Shown: in pieces, positions 54,395-62,530 of the stretch
Position numbering within the stretch: the stretch's first letter is position 1
Layout: each line of letters begins with the position of its first letter
DNA from: an uncultured Aquimarina sp.
GTDB taxonomy: Bacteria; Bacteroidota; Bacteroidia; Flavobacteriales; Flavobacteriaceae
Direction of reading: 5' to 3'
NCBI GenBank assembly: GCA_947498595.1
Contig: CANMKX010000004.1
Span: 1 to 64,000 of the forward strand
Length of the DNA stretch: 64,000 nt
Position numbers and translations under genes: made by a program
Notes under the pieces: generated by a model
The model's database searches: none
Told to the model about the DNA's origin: nothing
The model's input: only the letters and a program-made list of their open reading frames with translations

Positions 54395-54476
54395 TAAGTA
54401 TTCTAAATGGAGTTTGTAAAATAATTTTATTATAGTCTGTTTATTATTTGATATTATATTTTTTCATTGCAATCAA

Positions 54477-56684
54477 CTACTGTTTGACAAAAGTTAGTGT
54501 TTTACTAATCTTTTCACTTCTTATTTTAATAAAGAAAAGACCCCTATTTAGCAAACTTACATTTAGCTTCACTTCAGTTACATTCAGTTTTTGCTTATTC
54601 ATATAAACATTTCCTAGAGCGTCTAATATCTCTACATCAAACACACCGCAATCAGCACACATTATATTTACATGATCTGAACTTGGGTTTGGATAAACTT
54701 TTAACTGATTAACTTCTAACTTATAACTTACTTTAGCGGTGCTACTATTTATTTCATAACAACCTATATCTCTATCTGAATCTCTAACCCTACCATTAAT
54801 ATCCTTAACAACATAAATATAATCATTAATAGTTGCATTATTTTTAACTATAGAGTTATCCTGTGGAATATATTCGCCTAAATCATTAGTCAACATAGGA
54901 TCTTCATAATAGTTAGAAATAAATGGTGTATCAAACCCATTTATATTGACATTTGCTTTATTTATTTCACTATAAAGAATATTATTGTTTATAATATTCG
55001 TATCCCAACGACTTAAATCTGACGTAACAAATGCATCGTTCGGGTATACTAGAACAAATGATTTTTTGTTCTCTGCATTAAAATGAAAAATATTATTTTC
55101 AATTTTCGAATTCTTAGGGACAATTATAGCTTCTTGTTTTGGAAATTTTCTGATCAATATATTATAATCACAATTTACAAATGTATTAAATGTCATTTCT
55201 AAATTTTCTACAGGACGATAGCTAAAATCTTTATTTTCAGCTCTTAAATTCCCCGAATTTAAAGTAATAGGATATTGCGTTAAATTTTCGAAATAATTAT
55301 TAAAAACCTTATGGTTCTTACCATTAATATCCACTCCATCCATATATTTATTAGTTCTATCTATCCCTATAAATCTATTATTTTCAACAGTACAACTATT
55401 TCCACATCTTAAACGTATTCCTCCATTACAATCTTCAAATGTATTTCTCACAAAAAAGTTCCCAGATGATTTATTAGAGATCACTTCGTAGTACGGATTT
55501 TGATCTAGGTTATAGTTTTTAAACAAATTACCTTCTACTCTAATTCCAGTATTCACATCTGATGTAGGATTATCACCACCACAGCTTCCTAGTTTTATAA
55601 AACTTGCCCGGTATTTTTCTCCGTGTTCTAAATTTTCAAAATGATTATTCTTTATTAAATGCCCACTTACAATATTACGATCATAAACAGAAGCATCTAC
55701 ATAGTTCCCATAAATACGCTTTCTTCCAAAAAAATTATTGACAGCCTCATTATTTTGTCCTTTATTAAAATTCACATATGCTACGTTAGCTTCAAATTTA
55801 CCGTACAAAGGTTCTTCAAGAGTATCAACATAATCCTCTGGGTTCTCTGTAAAATTACTAGACGTAACTACATTGTCAGTTCCTCCATAGAAATTAACAT
55901 AAAATCCTTTTGTTTTTTTAGAATAAAAATCACAATTACTAACTAATGATTTCTTAGTATTTCCCAAAGAAATAAATTCTCTATTCTTATACCATCTCAT
56001 CTCACCTTCAGTTAGCACTCCTTGTTCAGAAAACGTACATTTTAAGATTTTATTCCCCGTAGACTGATGCATATTAACATATGTACCATTACTATATTTC
56101 GTTTCAAAAACACACGATTTTATAGTATTATTTATACCTGCTGCATGTATATAGTAATTAATATCATTTGTTGGATCTGGGTCTTCAAAAAAGTCTCCAG
56201 TTATTGTTGGAATATGTGTTTTAAATTCTTTAAAAACACAATCACTTATTGTAATATTTTCACTATTTCCAGAAATATCAACGAGCCCTTCTGCAAAAAA
56301 CTTCCTTGTCTTTATAAAATTTATTCCTCTAATTGTTAAATCTCTAGCATCTCTTATTCTCCAAAGTAACTTACCAAATAAAGTCACATTATTATTAGTT
56401 TCAGCCTTAATTTCGCATGGACAACCACCTTTGGGGCTAATATCTCTCCATAAGCCTATTTCTTCTGAATCACTCCAATGGATATCTTTGTTACCGTATT
56501 CTCCATTACCCAATATAATAGTTGTTGAAAATGTTGAGGAATTAGAAACAAGAAAATCTATTTTTTGATTAAGGTCAGCTAAATTATCGACATGAAATAT
56601 TTTCTTTTCGCATGACGATTTAGCGGTGACAGTATAAAATGATAACATTAATAAGGTAAACAATAGTGTTCTTTTCATATTCAA
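54477..56684 (-). CDS. T9SS-secreted polysaccharide lyase family 6 protein
   Basis: 735 residues (or 733 from the ATG at 56678) with a signal peptide. Right-handed beta-helix of the PL6 type, which degrades alginate or chondroitin/dermatan by beta-elimination. The catalytic Lys405 (VISNKSSGNF) and Arg426 (GGIRLRCGNS) are 21 residues apart, as Lys250 and Arg271 are in Pedobacter chondroitinase B. The residue after Arg, His in RHG of that enzyme, is Cys427 here. The C-terminal part (about 655-735) is a T9SS sorting domain (LKVYPNPSSDHVNI, KTLTFVKQ). No SusC/D pair, transcription factor or other lyase is adjacent, so it is not in a typical utilisation locus. Confidence 0.85.
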   Translation of the reverse strand: MNMKRTLLFTLLMLSFYTVTAKSSCEKKIFHVDNLADLNQKIDFLVSNSSTFSTTIILGNGEYGNKDIHWSDSEEIGLWRDISPKGGCPCEIKAETNNNVTLFGKLLWRIRDARDLTIRGINFIKTRKFFAEGLVDISGNSENITISDCVFKEFKTHIPTITGDFFEDPDPTNDINYYIHAAGINNTIKSCVFETKYSNGTYVNMHQSTGNKILKCTFSEQGVLTEGEMRWYKNREFISLGNTKKSLVSNCDFYSKKTKGFYVNFYGGTDNVVTSSNFTENPEDYVDTLEEPLYGKFEANVAYVNFNKGQNNEAVNNFFGRKRIYGNYVDASVYDRNIVSGHLIKNNHFENLEHGEKYRASFIKLGSCGGDNPTSDVNTGIRVEGNLFKNYNLDQNPYYEVISNKSSGNFFVRNTFEDCNGGIRLRCGNSCTVENNRFIGIDRTNKYMDGVDINGKNHKVFNNYFENLTQYPITLNSGNLRAENKDFSYRPVENLEMTFNTFVNCDYNILIRKFPKQEAIIVPKNSKIENNIFHFNAENKKSFVLVYPNDAFVTSDLSRWDTNIINNNILYSEINKANVNINGFDTPFISNYYEDPMLTNDLGEYIPQDNSIVKNNATINDYIYVVKDINGRVRDSDRDIGCYEINSSTAKVSYKLEVNQLKVYPNPSSDHVNIMCADCGVFDVEILDALGNVYMNKQKLNVTEVKLNVSLLNRGLFFIKIRSEKISKTLTFVKQ

Positions 56685-56949
56685 TTGTATTGATTAACAA
56701 ACACCTACTCTATTTCAAAAGGATTTTCGGCTTACTCCTGATTGTTGCTTAATCAATCCTATCATAGATACAAACACATCTACAACAATCATATATTCAA
56801 AAAATCTAAATATTAGGAGTTCATACCATAAGGAAGTATAATTGATTGATGATTTTGATTGATAATTTTAAACGTAGAAAAGCAATTAGTTTCTACATTA
56901 CGAATATACTTGAAAAATTATATTCTTTAATAGACTATAATAATAAATT

Positions 56950-57126
56950 ATGAATCTTATTATTAATGAAGGATTGATTACTTCTTCTTTAAATTCATTA
57001 ATAATTATATTTCTTGCTTTTTTTACGATTGTAATTTCCATATATCATTCTCCCTATAAACTTTCCACATTTTCAAAATACAATACTCTTTTTTATTTGA
57101 AAAACAACATAAATCATTTCATTTAA
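56950..57126 (+). CDS. Possible 58-residue single-span membrane peptide
   Basis: ATG at 56950 opens a 58-codon frame that ends within a hairpin. The peptide has one long hydrophobic stretch at about residues 14-31 (LNSLIIIFLAFFTIVISI) and a polar C-terminus with YHSPYKLSTFSKYN. No good ribosome-binding site is evident, though Bacteroidota often lack one. Such a frame could arise by chance in AT-rich DNA. The rest of the 516-bp gap (56685-57200) holds only AT-rich sequence and the hairpin/promoter described next. Confidence 0.3.
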   Translation: MNLIINEGLITSSLNSLIIIFLAFFTIVISIYHSPYKLSTFSKYNTLFYLKNNINHFI

Positions 57127-57152
57127 AATCACCCTAAACGGGTGAAATGAAA
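57117..57152. other. Hairpin upstream of the second RiPP-like gene
   Basis: TCACCC / GGGTGA pair over a TAAAC loop at 57129-57145. TTTCATT / AATGAAA extend the stem after a five-base bulge on one side. It ends 15 bp before the promoter box of the RiPP-like gene, so it could be an operator for a regulator or the terminator of whatever lies before it. Confidence 0.5.
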
Positions 57153-57167
57153 CCTATTATTGTTTTC

Positions 57168-57175
57168 TAGTTTTG
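57168..57175 (+). promoter_or_regulatory. Promoter -7 box TAGTTTTG of the second RiPP-like gene
   Basis: Exact TAnnTTTG match 25 bp before the ATG at 57201. Confidence 0.55.
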
Positions 57176-57200
57176 GTATTATCTTAAAAATAATTAAACA

Positions 57201-57392
57201 ATGAGAAACAAATTCAACTTTCCAAAAACGGCAATTTTATCCAAAGAAGATCAAAAACAAATCCATGGAGGTTTAAATGTACGCTACTGCGCACACTCAA
57301 GTGAAGGTGGCTTAGATGTACGATTGTATACGGGAGCAGGATCTTGCGATACTTCTACTAGTTGTTTAGGCTGTTGGTGGGAGGCCATCTAG
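57201..57392 (+). CDS. RiPP/bacteriocin-like precursor peptide with GG leader
   Basis: 63 residues. The leader (1-24) reads MRNKFNFPKTAILSKEDQKQ, then IHGG, a double-glycine-type end. It shares the LSKEnQ-type element and length with the peptide at 12348-12539. The core (25-63) has cysteines at 30, 49, 55 and 58 and ends CWWEAI. Residues 23-28 GGLNVR recur as GGLDVR at 36-41, suggesting an internal duplication. No modification enzyme or exporter is adjacent. It is monocistronic, between its promoter and a strong terminator. The activity is unknown. Confidence 0.7.
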   Translation: MRNKFNFPKTAILSKEDQKQIHGGLNVRYCAHSSEGGLDVRLYTGAGSCDTSTSCLGCWWEAI

Positions 57393-57426
57393 TATAGACA
57401 TTTATCTAACTTTATTATAAACACAA

Positions 57427-57456
57427 AAAAGGGGAATCGAAATCGATTCCCCTTTT
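57427..57456. terminator. Bidirectional terminator between the RiPP-like gene and sdhB
   Basis: A perfect stem AAAAGGGGAATCGA / TCGATTCCCCTTTT with A/T tracts on both sides. It serves the plus-strand peptide gene and the minus-strand sdhCAB operon. Confidence 0.85.
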
Positions 57457-57479
57457 ATATAATAAGCTTTTTTTTGCTT

Positions 57480-58226
57480 TTATCCTTTTAAGCTTGCTTT
57501 TAAATATTCACGATTCATACGTGCAATATTTTCTAAAGAAATTCCTTTAGGACATTCTATCTCACAAGCTCCTGTGTTGGTACAGTTTCCGAATCCTTCT
57601 AGATCCATTTGATTTACCATAGCCATTACACGATCTGCTGCTTCTACTTGTCCTTGTGGTAACAATGCATATTGAGATACTTTTGCTCCAACAAATAACA
57701 TTGCAGAAGCATTTTTACATGTTGCTACACAAGCTCCACACCCGATACATGTTGCTGCATCCATAGCTTCATCTGCAGCTTCTTTTGCAATCGGAATTGC
57801 ATTAGCATCTTGTGTATTTCCTGAAGTATTTACAGAAATATACCCTCCAGCATGTTGTATACGATCAAAAGCTGTACGATCTACTACTAAATCCTTTATT
57901 ACAGGAAATGCTTTTGCTCTAAATGGTTCAATAGTAATTGTATCCCCATCTTTAAACATACGCATGTGTAACTGACATGTAGTTACTCCTCTATCTGGTC
58001 CATGTGCTTCTCCGTTGATATACATAGAGCACATTCCGCAGATTCCTTCTCTACAGTCATGATCAAAAGCTACAGGTTCATCACCTTCGGCTATTAATTG
58101 TTCGTTAAGTACGTCCATCATTTCTAAGAATGACATATGCTCTGAAATCTCAGACACTTTGTACTCAATCATCTGTCCTTTATCGGCTGAACTTTTCTGC
58201 CTCCAAATTTTAAGTGTTAAATTCAT
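57480..58226 (-). CDS. sdhB: Succinate dehydrogenase/fumarate reductase iron-sulfur subunit
   Basis: Transfers electrons from SdhA to the menaquinone site. 248 residues from the ATG at 58226 ([10 protein letters not shown]). The [2Fe-2S] cluster lies in [19 protein letters not shown]. The second domain has [14 protein letters not shown] for [4Fe-4S], and [16 protein letters not shown] completes the [3Fe-4S] and [4Fe-4S] ligands. This is the non-classical B-subunit type seen in Bacteroidota. 9-bp gap to sdhA; last gene of the operon. Confidence 0.96.
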   Translation of the reverse strand: MNLTLKIWRQKSSADKGQMIEYKVSEISEHMSFLEMMDVLNEQLIAEGDEPVAFDHDCREGICGMCSMYINGEAHGPDRGVTTCQLHMRMFKDGDTITIEPFRAKAFPVIKDLVVDRTAFDRIQHAGGYISVNTSGNTQDANAIPIAKEAADEAMDAATCIGCGACVATCKNASAMLFVGAKVSQYALLPQGQVEAADRVMAMVNQMDLEGFGNCTNTGACEIECPKGISLENIARMNREYLKASLKG

Positions 58227-58235
58227 AGTCAATTC

Positions 58236-60254
58236 TTATTTGTACGAACGTTGCTTTAATTCGATATCTTTAAACTCTAATTCTTCTTTGTGTAACACAG
58301 CTTCAGCTGGTTCTCCTTTATATTCCCAAGCAGCAACATAAGCATAATCTTTATCATTACGTTTTGCTTCTCCTTTTTGTAATCCATCTAATTCTACAGA
58401 TTCTTCACGGAAATGTCCACCGCATGATTCATTACGTTCTAATGCATCTTTAGCGAATAATTCTCCTAACTCTAAGAAATCTGCTACTCTTCCTGCTTTT
58501 TCTAATTCAGGATTCATTTCATTAGAGGCTCCTGGTACAGTTACATTTTTCCAGAAATCTTCACGCAATGCTTTAATTTCTTTCATTGCATCTTTCAATC
58601 CTGCTTCATTACGAGACATACCACATTTTTCCCACATGATTTTACCTAATTTCTTATGGTAATAATCTACAGAATGATTTCCTTTATTATTGATAAAGAA
58701 ATCTAAACGTTCAGTCACTGCTTTTTCAGCTGCATCAAATTCTTTAGTTTCTGTTGATATTTTCCCTGTACGAATATCATTTGATAAGTAATTACCTATT
58801 GTATATGGTAATACAAAATATCCATCTGCCAATCCTTGCATCAATGCAGAAGCTCCTAAACGGTTCGCTCCGTGATCAGAGAAGTTTGCTTCTCCAATAG
58901 CATAACAACCAGGAATTGTCGTCATCAAGTTATAATCTACCCAGATACCACCCATCGTGTAGTGCGTTGCTGGATATATCATCATTGGTGTTTTGTATGG
59001 GTTTTCATCTACGATTTTCTCATACATTTGGAATAAGTTACCATATTTTGCTTCTACGATTGCTTCTCCTAATTCAATGATTTTTGCAGCAGAAGGGTTA
59101 TCTATCCCTTGTAATTTTGCTTGCTCTTTTCCGTAACGTTGTATTGCTGATTTAAAATCAAGGTATACTGCTTCTCCTGTTGCATTCACACCGTATCCTG
59201 CGTCACAACGTTCTTTTGCTGCACGAGAGGCTACATCACGAGGTACTAAGTTACCAAAGGCTGGATATCTTCTTTCTAAATAATAATCTCTTTCATCTTC
59301 AGTCAATTCTGTTGGTTTTTTACGACCTTCTCGAATTGCCATTACATCGTCCATATTTTTAGGCACCCATATACGACCATCATTACGCAAAGACTCAGAC
59401 ATCAATGTTAATTTTGACTGATAATCTCCAGAACGAGGAATACAAGTTGGGTGAATTTGCGTATAACATGGATTTGCAAAATACGCTCCTTTTTTATGGA
59501 TTTTCCATGCTGCTGTTGCATTAGATCCCATCGCATTTGTCGATAAGAAATATACGTTACCGTATCCTCCTGATCCAATAACTACAGCGTGAGCAGAGTG
59601 TCGTTCGATTTCTCCTGTCACTAAATTACGTGCAATAATACCACGTGCTTTACCATCCACGATAACTACATCTAGCATTTCGTGACGGTTAAACATTTCT
59701 ATTTTTCCACGAGCGATCTGGCGGTTCATTGCCGAGTATGCTCCTAATAATAATTGCTGTCCAGTTTGTCCTTTTGCATAAAAAGTACGAGATACTAATA
59801 CTCCTCCAAAAGAACGGTTATCTAATAATCCACCATAGTCACGAGCAAAAGGAACTCCTTGTGCTACACATTGATCGATGATATTAGCTGATACCTCTGC
59901 TAATCTGTATACGTTAGCTTCACGAGAACGGTAATCTCCTCCTTTTACCGTATCATAAAATAATCGGTAAGCAGAATCTCCATCTCCTTGGTAATTTTTT
60001 GCGGCATTGATTCCTCCTTGTGCTGCAATCGAATGCGCTCTACGTGGAGAATCTTGATATGCAAATGCCTTTACATTATATCCTAGTTCTGCAAGGGTCG
60101 CTGCTGCGGATCCTCCAGCTAGTCCTGTTCCTACAACAATAACATCAATAAGACGTTTATTGGCAGGGTTTACTAAATCAATTTTATCTTTATAAGTAGT
60201 CCATTTATCCTTTAATGGCACTCCTTGTGGTACTTTTGAATCTAATATTGCCAT
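58236..60254 (-). CDS. sdhA: Succinate dehydrogenase/fumarate reductase flavoprotein subunit
   Basis: Catalytic FAD subunit, 672 residues. The dinucleotide motif [19 protein letters not shown] is near the N-terminus, then the FAD-His region [17 protein letters not shown]. Active-site segments [13 protein letters not shown] and [10 protein letters not shown] are intact. The long form is normal for the Bacteroidota-type enzyme. Between sdhC (12-bp gap) and sdhB. Confidence 0.97.
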   Translation of the reverse strand: MAILDSKVPQGVPLKDKWTTYKDKIDLVNPANKRLIDVIVVGTGLAGGSAAATLAELGYNVKAFAYQDSPRRAHSIAAQGGINAAKNYQGDGDSAYRLFYDTVKGGDYRSREANVYRLAEVSANIIDQCVAQGVPFARDYGGLLDNRSFGGVLVSRTFYAKGQTGQQLLLGAYSAMNRQIARGKIEMFNRHEMLDVVIVDGKARGIIARNLVTGEIERHSAHAVVIGSGGYGNVYFLSTNAMGSNATAAWKIHKKGAYFANPCYTQIHPTCIPRSGDYQSKLTLMSESLRNDGRIWVPKNMDDVMAIREGRKKPTELTEDERDYYLERRYPAFGNLVPRDVASRAAKERCDAGYGVNATGEAVYLDFKSAIQRYGKEQAKLQGIDNPSAAKIIELGEAIVEAKYGNLFQMYEKIVDENPYKTPMMIYPATHYTMGGIWVDYNLMTTIPGCYAIGEANFSDHGANRLGASALMQGLADGYFVLPYTIGNYLSNDIRTGKISTETKEFDAAEKAVTERLDFFINNKGNHSVDYYHKKLGKIMWEKCGMSRNEAGLKDAMKEIKALREDFWKNVTVPGASNEMNPELEKAGRVADFLELGELFAKDALERNESCGGHFREESVELDGLQKGEAKRNDKDYAYVAAWEYKGEPAEAVLHKEELEFKDIELKQRSYK

Positions 60255-60266
60255 GTCGTCGTAATA

Positions 60267-60950
60267 TTAATGTGATTGATTGAAAAAGTGAAACAATGCT
60301 ATAATCACAAATCCTGCTGGAATCGCAATTGCATATATTTTTCCAAAAGTTTTCAATCCGTTTGTATACTTATTGTTTGCTCCTACAGATTGAAATGCAG
60401 AATTAAACCCGTGTAATAAGTGTAATCCTAAGAATACAAATCCTACACAATACAAGGCAACTCTCCATGCAGCTGTAAATTTATGTTGCAATTCATGGAA
60501 ATATCTTAGTTCTCCATTATGCATTCCAGTCCAATCACCTTTGATAAACTTAGTGTTGATTTCTGGAAACCAAAAATCAATAAAATGAATCACAATAAAG
60601 ATTAAGATAAACAACCCACTGTATATCATATTTCTTGACATCCAAGTAGAGTTCGCTCCACCATTATTTTTTGCATACTTAACTGCTCTCGCATTCTTGT
60701 TCTTTATTTCTAAAATGAATCCCATAACAAAATGAAAAACCACTCCAAAAATCAATACTGGTTGTAATGCGTATTGTACTAAGGGGTTAGTTCCCATAAA
60801 ATGAGACAACTCATTAAAAGTTGCTCCGTTATTAGGAAAAATTGATGTTAGGTTAATTGCAAAATGTTGCAATAAAAAGAACATTAGGAAGAAAGCAGAA
60901 AGTGCCATAGCCACTTTCCTGGCGATCGAAGATTTTAATAATCCACCCAT
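60267..60950 (-). CDS. sdhC: Succinate dehydrogenase cytochrome b subunit (b558 type)
   Basis: Single membrane anchor of 227 residues with five transmembrane helices, carrying two haems in the type B enzymes. His residues are visible in LLQHFAINL, VVFHFVMGF, IFIVIHFIDFWF and GLHLLHGFNSAF. First gene of sdhCAB. It begins 33 bp after a near-consensus promoter. Confidence 0.93.
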   Translation of the reverse strand: MGGLLKSSIARKVAMALSAFFLMFFLLQHFAINLTSIFPNNGATFNELSHFMGTNPLVQYALQPVLIFGVVFHFVMGFILEIKNKNARAVKYAKNNGGANSTWMSRNMIYSGLFILIFIVIHFIDFWFPEINTKFIKGDWTGMHNGELRYFHELQHKFTAAWRVALYCVGFVFLGLHLLHGFNSAFQSVGANNKYTNGLKTFGKIYAIAIPAGFVIIALFHFFNQSH

Positions 60951-60983
60951 TATTTATAATTATTTTTAATTGTGTTCGAGTAA

Positions 60984-61014
60984 CAAAAGTACGGCTCAAC
61001 ATGGTTAATACCAA
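60984..61014 (-). promoter_or_regulatory. Promoter of sdhCAB
   Basis: Minus strand TTG (61012-61014), 20-nt spacer, TACTTTTG (60984-60991): a near-perfect Bacteroidota promoter. It is the best match in this window and fits a highly expressed respiratory operon. Confidence 0.75.
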
Positions 61015-61288
61015 GCTTTCTAAATGGTTTGTAAGTATATTACAATTATTTATAATGAATATAAAGAAGTCTTTTTTCTTTTCAATTCATTGATTTCGAA
61101 AACGTTTGAATTCTTGAAATATCGTTTCAATAATATTCTTTGAATTTTCTTATAATTGTTTCTATTTACAAATCAATCGTACTTAAATTGTGTCGTAACA
61201 ATAGCTGTTTTCTTTACAATAATTCTCTTTTTTCTTCCTTTCTTTTTGCAATTCTTTTTTGTTTCTTTATCCAACTAAATGATATTTT
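61015..61288. other. Intergenic region, no gene
   Basis: AT-rich sequence between divergent genes. A small dyad TTGAAATATCGTTTCAA at 61114-61130 is the only local structure and could be an operator. No exact TAnnTTTG box for the aminotransferase gene is visible. Confidence 0.4.
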
Positions 61289-62434
61289 ATGGCTACAATT
61301 ACTTCAAAATTACCCAATGTTGGCACTACTATTTTCACGGTAATGAGTCAATTAGCACAACAAGAAAATGCTCTCAATTTATCCCAAGGATTCCCTAATT
61401 TTGAGGTAAGCCCTCGATTGATGGATTTGGTTAATAAAGCCATGCGCAAAGGCTATAATCAATATGCCCCTATGGCTGGAATTGCTGATTTACGTGAAAT
61501 TATTATCGAAAAAACCAATCGTTTATATGGTAGTAATTATCATCCAGCTCATGATATCACAATTACTGCAGGTGCTACTCAGGCTATTTTTACAATCATC
61601 GCTGCTTTTGTTCACCCAGGCGACGAGGTAATGATTTTAAAACCAGCTTATGATTCTTATGAACCTGCTATCGAATTGTATGGAGGTACAACAGTTCCTA
61701 TACAATTGTCTGCTCCTAATTTTTCTGTAGATTGGGATGAGGTTCGCCAAAAAATTTCATCAAAAACACGAATGCTTATTATCAATACACCGCACAATCC
61801 TAGCGGTACTGTTTTAAGTAAAGAAGATATGCAAACCTTAGCGACCATTCTTGAAGGTACTGATATCATTTTGCTAAGCGATGAAGTGTATGAACATATT
61901 ATTTTTGATGGAGTATCACATCAAAGTGCTGCACGATTTTCTAGCTTACGCGAACGAACTTTTATTACTGCGTCTTTTGGTAAAACATTTCATACTACTG
62001 GCTGGAAAATGGGCTATTGTATCGCTCCAGAAGCCTTGATGAATGAGTTCAGGAAAGTGCATCAATTTAATGTTTTTTGTAGCAATCATCCAATCCAGCA
62101 GGCATTAGCCATTTATCTAAAGACTCCTGAGCATTATGAATCATTGCCTGATTTTTATCAACAAAAACGGGATTATTTTTTATCCTTGATCAAAGATTCT
62201 CGTTTTACATGTACTCCTGCAGCTGGAACTTATTTTCAACTATTGGATTATAGCGCAATTACAACAGAAAACGATGTGGATTTTGCCAAGCGTTTGACTC
62301 GTGAGCATAAAATTGCATCTATACCTGTTTCCGTATTTAATCTTGATCAACAGGATGATAAAGTACTTCGCTTTTGTTTTGCTAAAACAGATGAAACGCT
62401 AGAACGTGCCGCAGCAATACTTAATAAAATTTGA
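61289..62434 (+). CDS. Methionine/kynurenine-type aminotransferase
   Basis: PLP fold type I enzyme of 381 residues, close to YbdL and the kynurenine aminotransferase group. LSQGFPNFEVSPRLMDL at the N-terminus, TITAGATQAIF, NTPHNPSGTVL and the Schiff-base Lys in ASFGKTFHTTGWKMGYC are typical. It likely salvages methionine from its 2-oxo acid with an aromatic or glutamine donor. Monocistronic; a long-loop inverted repeat follows. Confidence 0.87.
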   Translation: MATITSKLPNVGTTIFTVMSQLAQQENALNLSQGFPNFEVSPRLMDLVNKAMRKGYNQYAPMAGIADLREIIIEKTNRLYGSNYHPAHDITITAGATQAIFTIIAAFVHPGDEVMILKPAYDSYEPAIELYGGTTVPIQLSAPNFSVDWDEVRQKISSKTRMLIINTPHNPSGTVLSKEDMQTLATILEGTDIILLSDEVYEHIIFDGVSHQSAARFSSLRERTFITASFGKTFHTTGWKMGYCIAPEALMNEFRKVHQFNVFCSNHPIQQALAIYLKTPEHYESLPDFYQQKRDYFLSLIKDSRFTCTPAAGTYFQLLDYSAITTENDVDFAKRLTREHKIASIPVSVFNLDQQDDKVLRFCFAKTDETLERAAAILNKI

Positions 62435-62455
62435 ATATTGATTACATTATAAATT

Positions 62456-62530
62456 TCACATCCAAAACGATGCTCGATAATTGACTTAAAGAATATAACT
62501 CGAACAGTTGTTTTGGATGTGAGTTTTTAG
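62456..62530. other. 13-bp inverted repeat with 41-nt loop, probable terminator
   Basis: TCACATCCAAAAC at 62456-62468 and GTTTTGGATGTGA at 62510-62522 are exact complements with 41 nt between, followed by GTTTTTAG. It separates convergent genes and probably ends the aminotransferase transcript. The geometry (41-nt loop) equals that of the repeat at 22412-22472. Confidence 0.55.

Noticed and set aside
54477..56684. Chondroitinase B as specific activity
   Set aside because: PL6 includes alginate lyases and the catalytic motif is altered, so only the family is claimed.
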